A stretch of DNA of 64,000 nt from Russula earlei (lineage: Eukaryota > Basidiomycota > Agaricomycetes > Russulales > Russulaceae). Positions 34,772-43,909 of the stretch are shown here, one piece after another. The position numbers were made by a program, and so were the translations under genes. A model generated the notes under the pieces. It did not search any database. It saw only the letters and a program-made list of their open reading frames with translations, and was not told the origin of the DNA. Positions within the stretch are counted from its first letter, which is position 1; the number at the start of each line of letters is the position of its first letter. The stretch spans positions 94,673 through 158,672 of the forward strand of contig JAGFNK010000067.1 in the NCBI GenBank assembly GCA_025769875.1. Reading direction: 5' to 3'.

Positions 34772-37160
34772 AGTGAGGACGATGAGCAGCCTATACAGGC
34801 GCCACAAGAAGAGGAACGCAGCAAACGCCCGTCCCTCCTACACCGTCCCCTCCTCCTGTTGAAGAGCCTGTACCTCTTCGAAGGTCTCAGCGGTTGAGGA
34901 AAGTACCTACCCGTCCCAGGCAACGTCTATGGTGAACGCAGACACCCCACAGAAGTGGAAAAAGACGTTCGCGCACACGCACATGGAGAACAATGACAGA
35001 AAACCAACCCGGTAGCTCCGGTGAGGGTAGTACGTCAGGATCGGCCACCCAGGCCCTTACCCTCCTGTCGTCCTTGACGATCAACCGCCGCAAGCCTCTG
35101 AGGATGAGGTAGAAGACATTCTACGTCTGCAAGGGAAGGGGAGTCAAATTTCTGAACTATCTGCTTGCCCAAGCAGTTCCACTAAGTTCAGATACACCTG
35201 ATACTGCGAAGATTCGCGAATGGACCTTTAGGGACATTCTGCGAATGCCAAGTGAACTCCAAAAGGAGTGGAAAGATGCTTGTCACGAGGAGTTGGAATC
35301 CCTTCGCAGATGCAAAGTCTTCGAACTAGTCAATCCTCCCAAGGATCGCAAATAATTAAAAATAGATGGGTATTCGACCTTAAGTCTGATGGTCGTAAAA
35401 AAGCCAGACTAGTCGCCAAAGGCTTCTCCCAGTAGAAGGCATTGACTATGACGAAATATTCTCACCCGTGGTAAGAGCGGTTTGAGACGTCCGTCTGATG
35501 ATTGCGCTCGCAGCACTCAAAACGGCACATTAGCGGACTAGACGTCAAGACTGCCTTTCTCATGGAGAGCTCGATGAGAGCTCTATATGGAGCAGCCTGA
35601 GGGCTTCAAAATAAAAGGCCAAGAGCGTAAAGTCATGCGCCTTAAACGCGCAATATATGGACTCAAGCAAGCGGCACTTGCTTGGTGGAAAGCCCTTGAC
35701 AAGTCCATGGCCCGCTCGGCCTTATTCGCCTTATGTCTGACTCTGGGCTCTTTGTCAGTAAAGACAAGAGCATCATAGCCATCGTCTATGTTGATGATGT
35801 ACTCTTCTTTGGAGGCAGACAAAAAACAAATCAATAAACAAAGGAGCGCTTCATGAAGCGCTGGGAATGTCGAGATCTGGGCGATGCCCAAGAATTTCTA
35901 CGCATGCGCATCATATGCAAGTCTGGGCAAATACATTTGGACCAGACTGAGTATCTAAGGAAAGGCTGCAGCGTTTCGACTTGCTTAACGCAAACCCTGC
36001 TCCTACTCCGCTACCAGAGGGCTATCACCCCTCTCCAACCTTCCGCTGCTGACCCAGCCTTGCGGTCAAAATTCCAGCAAGTTATAGGATCACTCCTATA
36101 CATAATGCTTGGAACGCGTCCAGACATAGCCTTTGCTGTCACAAAGTTGTCGCAACATGCTGCCAATCCCTCAGAGGATCATTTAAATCGTGCATACTAT
36201 ATTTGCCGATACCTCTTGGGAACCGCCAATTATGCCTTGGTCTATGATGGACCATCTAATGGTGGTTTGAGGCATATGCCGACTCTGACTGGGCTTCTGA
36301 TCCGACTAATCGGAAGTCCACTCAGGCTATATGGTGAACCTGGCTGGAGCAATATTTTCGTGGAACTCACGAGCGCAGAAAACAGTTGCACTCTCCTCCA
36401 CTGAAGCCGAGTACATGTCGCTCTCTGACACGAGCAGACAGTTAGTTTGGATTAAATCCTTACTAACAGAACTTGGCATCAATCTTGCTCCCATCCCACT
36501 GTTCGGTGATAACCAAGGCTCAATATTCTTAGCCTCCAACCCTGTGCAAGAAAAGCGCATCAAACACATTGATTTGCACTATCACTTCATTCGTGAAGTC
36601 ATACAAATAAACAGGTGGAGCTATTCTTTATTGAAGGGGCTAACAACCCAGCCGACATGTTCACCAAGACCTTGGTCGCGTCAAGTTCCTCAAATTCAGG
36701 GAGCAACTAGGACTAACATTCTACCCCTGAATGTGGGAAAATGCTCACGGCATCTACCGATGCACTTAGCAAGGGGGAGTGTTGAACTGGAACCCGAACG
36801 GATCAAAGAAGGCGAAGACCTTCATACAAGGTTCAAGATCCACTCATAGATGTTACGTGTTAGACAGAACTTTAGTATATGCGCTTATGGCAATAGGGTT
36901 ACGCATAGTACGCTATCTATCACAAGATGCAGCCTTATGCTGCGTCTAGAACGTTTTCCACATCACGCGTCACTTAATGCGCGATATAGTGGACACCTGT
37001 AGTCACCTCTTTTGGACTTAGGAACAGCCCTGGGTCATAGAGTATAAATACCATACTTGTAGACGAGTATACACATCGCTCTACACCCCAATCACTTGAG
37101 CATTAGCACAACCTCTAAGGTGGGGCTTGGCCTGTTAGCTGCGCTCTATGCTGCGCAACA
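34772..37160 (+). mobile_element. Copia family E remnant, plus strand (E5)
   Basis: This is a decayed copy of the element that enters from the right edge of the window. Homology begins at about 34,772 (GTGAGGACGATGAGCAGCC) and runs through the pol C-terminal half to a 3' LTR. Readable parts are TKIREWTF-like IREWTFRDILRMPSELQKEW, MEQPEGFKIKGQERKVMRLK, LLYIMLGTRPDIAFAVTKLS, TVALSSTEAEYMSLSDTSRQ and HIDLHYHFIREVIQ. Multiple indels break RT. The polypurine tract AGCAAGGGGGAG precedes the LTR directly. The 5' half, including integrase and the 5' LTR, is absent. Confidence 0.85.
36780..37160 (+). repeat. LTR-E (381 bp), 3' LTR of the decayed Copia
   Basis: It starts TGTTGAACTGGAACCC and ends ATGCTGCGCAACA. 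It matches in reverse the split LTR at 59,764-61,770. A TATA box (GAGTATAAATACC) lies at about 37,041. An inverted fragment of its own 5' end follows immediately. Confidence 0.9.
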
Positions 37161-37236
37161 ATAACATCTCTAATCAGATCTTGAACCTTGTATGAAGGTC
37201 TTTGCCTTCTTTGATCCATTTGGTTCTGGTTCAACA
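37161..37236 (-). repeat. Inverted 76-bp fragment of the LTR-E 5' end
   Basis: The sequence ATCTTGAACCTTGTATGAAGG ... CTGGTTCAACA is the reverse complement of the first ~75 bp of LTR-E, placed directly after LTR-E's 3' end. Together they could fold back with about 75 paired bases at the ends of a 457-bp segment. Confidence 0.8.
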
Positions 37237-37298
37237 GGTACAAGATTGCTTTTTCATGTAGAAACATAGGATCACTTGCATGCCTTCCAGTTGCATGT

Positions 37299-38127
37299 TG
37301 TCAAGACACATACTGCTGATCACTGAAGGACTCAGGAGCAGGTGGGCAAGGAGTCGGAACACAGTGTAAACGGTGGTGAACAGGAGGATGAGCCAAATGA
37401 CTAGAAGATACCAAATGGGGGACTGGTACGTGTTGCAGAAGGCAGAGGCAAAGTGTAGAGGCCAGTGCAGCGAGGGCCTTTAAACAAGGTGGTTGTTGAA
37501 GAGTACCTTGAGGACAAGGGAAGGCTTTAGACTGAGCAGTCACAGGGGAGTACCCAGGAAGATGAGAGTATCACAATGGGACAGTCTGATGACTGCCATG
37601 CTACATTGGGGGCTTATATACAGTGTACAGGGTTGATTACAAAGACCTGGAACTATTCTAGACCCTTTGGTACCATCCAATAGGACTACAGAGGCATAAA
37701 CTACTCGCTTGTGTCAAGTTTCAGGCTTACTGAGCATATTACTGATCATTGTGGAGCAATGACATCATTATGATGTCACTGTGGAGTGCTTAGTGAGCCT
37801 ATGAGGGTCACTGTGGAGTTGCTCAGTCAGCCATGATGTCCATTGGAGCCTTGATGACATCAGATGAGTTATGCAACAGTTTCTAGGAGTTTGTGCCACT
37901 GTTTTGGGTTCTTGGTGGCTGGGTGGCCATGTGGCTGCCACGCGATGATTACCCGATTAGGAAACAGGTGCCTGGTTGTGTTATAGTGCCTTTGCAATAG
38001 CGATATCTTGTACTGCAGGAGGGGTAAGCCCAAGAAATGGAAGTGAGTTGGCAATGCAAAGTGAGAGAGGTCTCTCTTGAGTGAAATAGGACAATATATG
38101 GCCAGGATCTGGCCTTGGTTCATAACA
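37299..38127 (-). repeat. Solo LTR-A copy 4 (829 bp), TSD CATGT
   Basis: The ends are TGTCAAGACACATACTGC and CTTGGTTCATAACA. CATGT occurs before (37,294-37,298) and after (38,128-38,132). The host sequence is unassigned. Confidence 0.93.
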
Positions 38128-39941
38128 CATGTGGAACAAATATGTTGAGCTCTGGATCAACATGTCCAGTGGCCCTTTTTCAAGGTGGATGGAGGATGTC
38201 ACTGAGATCCTGGAGTGCGGCTCAAGCCTGTGTCTGTGTTGGGGCTTCGCGTTCCTTTCCTGCTTGTGTTTCCTCAACATTTGGACCTGTAAAGTTATGT
38301 CTGAGCCCTCTTGTTTCTTCTCTGCTTGAGTCTGGTCCTCCAGTGGTATCCTTAAATCCTTTGGGTTGGTTTTCTGTAGGTCTGGAGTCTGTGCATGGGT
38401 GATTCTCTGTCCTGAGGAATGGGAAGTCCTGTGGCATGTCGCCTTCATCGTCGCTGCCATATTCACCACACTGCTATCCTCAGAATCATTGACTGAATCC
38501 ACATCCTCAGCAAGTTCTGGCATCTTGGGGTCATCCATCAAGTCCTCAAGGTCAGGTTCAGTGCAAACATTGCAATAGAACTCATGGAATTGCCAGTCTG
38601 TCAGAGCAGTGTGGGGCTGGAGTGCTCCTTTCAGGACTTGCACTCAAAATTTGCTTTGCATGTCATCAAAAGATGATTTGCCTCTCTTTCATGGTGACTT
38701 TTGCATATTGAAATGTTCTGACAGACCCAAGGTAGGTTTATGCAAGGATAATGTTTGGGTTTCTCACTCACTTCCTTGTTTTCTTTGGTGGATCTTCCCA
38801 TCATGTTGTTGAGTTTCTGCTTCTTGTTGGGATGTGTGCTACCATTCCTGGCAAAGTTTTCTAGCCTGCTGGTTGTAGATATCTTTTTTTGTCTCATTTC
38901 TGTGTTACAAGAAGTGTACAGTAGCAACACAGAATATGCGTGATGCATTTGACATGCTTGAGGTGTGTTGCTCCCCAACCTGATCTAGATTGCTTTGTTT
39001 CATTCTCTGCCTCGCCCTGATTGATGGGGTTTCTCGTATTTTTGCTATTTCATTGAAAAATCATAACCTTTTCTCAAAACAAGTATAGGTTTATGTGTCT
39101 ATAGTATGTACCAACAAAATGTTGGAAACCACTTTCCAACAAAAACATCCATTCTGCATGAAACGAGCCTTTTGCTGTAAATTTTCAAAAAGTTTCCTCT
39201 TTCAGAAGCTGTCATGCTAAGCACATGACATTGGTCGATTATGAGCGTCATCTACCTTATGTGGTCAGAGTAACATTTCAATCCCGGGATGTGCCATGTT
39301 GCAGAAACATGCTCCTCCGCATGTGTCCCTGGTGGCCCGGAACCACCAACAGTAGCCCAATATGAGCCAGAACAGAAAATGATTCATCTTATGTATGGGA
39401 ACCAATCCAATCACTCGTGCTCACCGGGGACAAGATAGCAGAAAATGAGAGGCTAGGCATCAAAGGGGTGTGAGCTATTTTGACTATCAGTCCCAATTAG
39501 GATCTGGCAGGCAGTCCAGAACAAGTATCTCCACACATTGGAAACCTCTGTTGGAAAGATTTCCAAAAAAAGATTAACATTAATATGAGTTGAATCCCAA
39601 TCCGTAAGGGGGCTGCGATCAAGCCCTGCGATGAGTGGAAAGAAGAAAAGCTATCTACAAGTTGTGAATATGATAGGGCTCTAATTTCCTCCATGGTCAA
39701 GTATAGGATGACAGCACGTGGAGAATATGTCGAGTAGAGACGACCAAGGACCTCGAGTGCCCAACGCAGCGACTGAAAGACGTCGCAACTTAGCGTTCAG
39801 TGCTGGAGGGAGAGAAGGTCTGTAGCACGGGGATGAATATGCTGATAAGATTAATTAAAAGGTGGATTATATGGATCTCACAAGTGACAGCTCGCCATTG
39901 CACAAGTGTCAAGTCTAGATCACATCAAGAGTGAAAGTTGG
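38128..39941. other. Unassigned host or transposon remnant sequence
   Basis: The minus strand has open pieces: FHEFYCNVCTEPDLEDLMDD with acidic PELAEDVDSVNDSEDSSVVN (about 38,440-38,600), and NKKQKLNNMMGRSTKENKEV with CINLPWVCQNISICKSHHER (about 38,660-38,830). The Cys/His spacing in the latter hints at a zinc-binding transposase N-terminus, but I cannot assign it. CpG content is low. The remainder to 39,941 shows nothing coding. Confidence 0.35.
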
Positions 39942-40178
39942 TGTTGGAAACGCAGCCACCGTGTGGCAGAGAAACGGACCTGAATGGACCAGATAGTTAG
40001 AACGCCGTGTTGATACCACCGTTCCTTTTTCCTCAGTCTTTCATATACAAGACTGAGGTCAGTAGCACATTCCTTTACCATTTACATATACTCATTATGT
40101 CCATTGCCTTTGTCCAACAGGTTAGCTTACTAACCTAATATCAGTCTTTCATATACAAGACTGAGCCTTTGTCCAACA
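39942..40178 (+). repeat. 5' LTR of Copia E3
   Basis: It starts TGTTGGAAACGCAGCCACC and ends TTGTCCAACA. It contains two copies of a hairpin sequence, CTCAGTCTT-8 nt-AAGACTGAG, at 40,031-40,058 and about 40,141-40,165. The partner LTR at 52,222 is very similar. Confidence 0.92.
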
Positions 40179-40194
40179 GATTATGAGACATGCC
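40179..40194 (+). promoter_or_regulatory. Putative primer-binding site of Copia E3
   Basis: GATTATGAGACATGCC follows the 5' LTR directly. Its first nine bases are complementary to CUCAUAAUC, the anticodon loop region expected in elongator tRNA-Met. This suggests priming by an internal tRNA fragment, as in Drosophila copia. It is an inference from memory of tRNA sequence. Confidence 0.4.
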
Positions 40195-40250
40195 TGTCTC
40201 TGAAAGCTAAATCACTTCCATAAACAGTCAACATTTCGTAACTACGTAAC

Positions 40251-40621
40251 ATGAGTTCCTCAGCATCATCCCCAGCGCCTTCATCCTCGAAAGGAAAGAG
40301 CTCTCCCACAGGTGGAGCCACAGGAAAAATGGGCAGAACCAAACTCCAACGTCATGATATGCCGATCCTCCAAGGCAGTGCAGATGAATATGCTGACTGG
40401 AAGGGAGTAATGGAGGCAATATTCGAAGCAACAGATCTGTTAAACATCATAAATGGAACTGAAAAGAAACTGGATGCAAACATTGACCCTGATGCCACTG
40501 CTGACTGGACGGCAAGGGATCACAAAGCGCGCGCCCAAATCTTTATGTCTGTATGAGGGCACGCTCTCAAAACAATACTTGGTGTAAAAGGATTCCACAC
40601 AGTGCTGGAAAAAGCTTTCAA
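40251..40621 (+). pseudogene. Copia E3 gag N-terminal part
   Basis: The frame from 40,251 encodes SSSASSPAPSSSKGKSSPTG, LQRHDMPILQGSADEYADWK and MEAIFEATDLLNIINGTEKK, a typical Copia gag start. It meets TGA at 40,554, continues as GHALKTILGVKGFHTVLEKA, and is cut at 40,621 by Copia E1. The rest of gag resumes at 46,836 with LGYLIPEKLLTWMIIIALPE, DKLSTDYVIGQILANEQCQI and a zinc knuckle (CTHCKCKGH...TECW) that carries a stop. Confidence 0.8.
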
Positions 40622-41102
40622 TGTTGAGATCTGCACTGCCCAGAGTCTCAGGTGTGTTGTGATATGATCATAACTCGGATGCATTGATGTGTCGGATCAC
40701 CTGGACCGGGCATCACCGGCTCAGCTCATACGCTGCAGCACACGTTAGTTACACTGATAGAGTGATTTAGGACAATCGGTAGCTACTTACAGCTGATCCT
40801 CGGACTTACTTAGTGATCCATGATGGTAGTTAACCTGTACTGCATCTAGTGGTGGTCTCAGGTACTTAAGAACACCACAAAGTACATAGATCACTTCAGT
40901 TTTGTGTCAACCAAACTGAAGTGAGTATTTACACTATGATATCTTATCTCACAGTACTGACAACGTGTTGTAGCTATTGTCTGATAGGTACATTATTTAT
41001 ATCAGTTTTGTGTCAACCAAACTGAACTATTGTCTGATAGATCTGCCTGTGATCTTATCATCTGCTGCTATCTAATCACACATACTGTGTCTATTTTCAA
41101 CA
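40622..41102 (+). repeat. 5' LTR of Copia E1 (LTR-D)
   Basis: It starts TGTTGAGATCTGCACTGCC and ends GTCTATTTTCAACA. It has two copies of a hairpin: CACTTCAGTTT-10 nt-AAACTGAAGTG at about 40,892-40,922, and a shorter version about 80 bp on. Five other LTR-D copies lie in this window. Confidence 0.95.
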
Positions 41103-41117
41103 GGTTATGGGCCCTGC
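41103..41117 (+). promoter_or_regulatory. Half-tRNA primer-binding site of Copia E1
   Basis: GGTTATGGGCCCTGC starts directly after the 5' LTR. GGTTATGGGCCC is the exact complement of GGGCCCAUAACC, the anticodon stem-loop of eukaryotic initiator tRNA-Met. Drosophila copia primes in the same way from a tRNA-iMet half molecule. The E2 copy has the same site. Confidence 0.75.
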
Positions 41118-41623
41118 CCGTATCTGACATCTTACTCCCTTGGCCCCTGGAACCAAAGGATTGACGCGCATGCAGTTACATCACGCATCAAAGATACTGA
41201 TTTGATCTCTGATTGATCTGGCTACAATTGCTCTTATCACATCATATGGCACCCACATTCACTATCCCCTCGGGAGCACCCCTGGAGATCTTAGATTCAT
41301 CAAATTGGACTACTTGGTCATTTCGCTTCGAGGCCATTACCCGAATGAATGGTTTCCGGTGTCATCTTATCAATAAAAAACCCTCTGGAGATAGCAATTG
41401 GGACGTTGAAGAAGACATACTGTTAGGCGTCTTCCAGCTCCATCTCCAGAAAGATATATACGCAGAGATAAGCGATAACACCAAGTTTGACACCTGTAAA
41501 CTCAAGTGGGAACAACTTAAGATTACTTGCATCAGCGTTGGATCCATGTCCCTACATAACTCTTGGACCGCCCTCACATGTTTTGATCTAGATGACACCA
41601 GCCCGATGTTCCCACAACTACAG

Positions 41624-42342
41624 TGTCAAGACACGTACTGCTGATCACTAAGGACTCAGGAGCAGGTGGGCAAGGGATGGAACAGATGATACGCGGCGAA
41701 GGTGGCATTGAACAAGAGGACGAGCCAAATGATGAGGAGGTACCAGATGGGGACTGGTAGGTATTGCAAGAGACAAAGGCAAAGGCTGGAGGCCAGTGTA
41801 GTGAGGGGACTTTAAACAAGGCAGTCGTTGAAGAGTACCTTGGGAGCGAGGGGAATCTTTAGACTGAGCGGTCGCAGGGGAGTACCCAGGAAGATGAGAG
41901 TGTCACAAATGGACAGTCTGACGACTGCCATACTTCATTGGGGCTTATATATAGTGTACAGGGTCGATTACAAAGAACTGGGACTTATTTTAGACTCTTT
42001 GGTACCATCCAATAGGACTACAGAGGCATAAACTTGCTTGTGTCAAGTTTCAGGCTTACTGAGCGCATTACTGATCATTGTGGAGCGATGACATCATTAT
42101 CATATCACTGTGGAGCGCTTAGTGAGCCTATGAGGTCACTGTGGAGTTGCTCAGTCAGCCATGATTTCATTGGAGCCTTGATGATGTCACATCGATGAGT
42201 TAGGCAATGGTTTCTAAGAGTTTATGCCACTGTTTCGGGTTCTTGGTGGCTGGGTGACCATGTGGCTGCCACGCGATGATTACCCGATTAGGAAACGGGT
42301 GCCTGGTCGTGTTATAGTGCCTTTGCAATAGCGATATCTTGC
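41624..42342 (-). repeat. LTR-A copy 5, truncated, inside Copia E1 gag
   Basis: It begins TGTCAAGACACGTACTGC right after gag codons for FPQLQ. It stops at CGATATCTTGC, about 110 bp short of the usual LTR-A end. The next bases (GAGAGTCGTCGGGCTGG) are gag sequence about 330 bp further on in E2. A deletion therefore removed the LTR end together with host gag. Confidence 0.85.
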
Positions 42343-43429
42343 CCTGAGAGTCGTCGGGCTGGCTCCTCCGCTTCCCTTAACAAAGTTGCTCCGGTCAAGA
42401 AACAGGACGATAAAAACAAAATAAAATGTTATTATTGCAAGAAAGCTGGTCACAAGAGTCCTGAGTGCCGGAAGAAGAAAAAGGATGAGGAGGAGAAGGC
42501 AAAGAAAAAGAGAGAGTCTGGCGTGGACACTAACAGAAAGGTCAACGCGCACATAGTAGAGACTACTGCTACAATTACGGAGATCTCGGATGATGAAAAT
42601 GACATTGCATTTCCCTTTACTCGGCGACTAGATCGCACTGGATGATTGACTCAGGAGCCACCCATCACATCAGTCCGTTCCGGACCGACTTCATCACCTA
42701 TGCTCCGGCCACCAGATCAGTTAACCTTGGAGGTCACGCTATCATCAAGCAGATTGGGACCAGATCTGTATCCGTCCTACCATCTGGAGGCATTGGGAAG
42801 TTTCCATTAACCCTCACCAATGTCATGCATGTTCCGGAAGCCGATGCGTGCTACTTCTCAGTCAGCGCGTTGCTCTGAAGGGGGGGACATATCACTTTTA
42901 CTCAGAACACATGCCAAATCTACTACAAAGATCGGAAAGTCGCGCAAGGATACCTGGAGAATGACCTATTCTATATTGACTTCTCATCTCCGGCCCTATG
43001 TGCAGGCGGGGGTGCTACCAGCTTAACATCTGGCATCAGCGCATGGGACATATGTCCTCACGCGCGCTAATCAAATATGCTCATTCCGTCAAGGGAATCT
43101 CACTTAGTTCAGCGGATCACGATCAGTCACCTTGCCCTGGGGGTGAACTCGGCAAACAGACACGACTTCCTTTCCTGGCTTCGCCTAAGCAATCGGATCA
43201 GCATCTACAGATCATGCATACTGACTTAGCTGGTCCAATGCAGACCTGGTCTATCTGAGGTGCAACTTATTGGGCAACGTTTATCGACGACTACTCCCAT
43301 TATGGGGTAGTGTACTTCCTCAAAAGTAAAGATCAGTGTGCTGATGCGTTCAAAAAATATCTTGTGTGGTCAGAAAACCAGACCAACAATAAGATCAAAG
43401 CACTACACTCGGATTGCGGAGGGGAGTAC

Positions 43430-43909
43430 TGTTGAAAATAGACGCAGTAGGTGTGATTAGATAGCAGCAGATGATAAGATCGCAGGCAGATCTATCAGAC
43501 AATAGTTCAGTTTGGTTGACACAAAACTGATATAAATAATGTACCTATCAGACAATAGCTACAACGCATCGTCAGTACTGTGAGATAAGATGTCATAGTG
43601 TAAATACTCACTTCAGTTTGGTTGACACAAAACTGAAGTGATCTATGTACTTTGTGGTGTTCTTAAGTACCTGAGACCGCCACTAGATGCAGTACAGTTA
43701 ACTACTATCACGGATCACTAAGTAAGTCCGAGGATCAGTTGTAAGTAGCTACCGATTGTCCTAAATCACTCTATCAGTGTAACTAACGCGTGCTGCAGCG
43801 TATGAGCTGAGCTGGTGATGCCCGGTCCGGGTGATCCAACGCGTCAGCGCATCCGAGTTGTGATCACATCACAACACACCTGAGACTCTGGGCAGTGCAG
43901 GTCTCAACA
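43430..43909 (-). repeat. Solo LTR-D inside Copia E1 integrase, TSD AGTAC
   Basis: 480 bp, ends TGTTGAAAATAGACGC and GGTCTCAACA. AGTAC precedes (43,425-43,429) and follows (43,910-43,914). It splits the integrase motif between SD.GGEY and LSGTLRSVLDQKG. The family has inserted into its own member. Confidence 0.95.

Noticed and set aside
37981..38643. A 220-codon minus-strand open frame
   Set aside because: It reads across the edge of solo LTR-A copy 4, so it is a composite of host DNA and LTR and not a gene.
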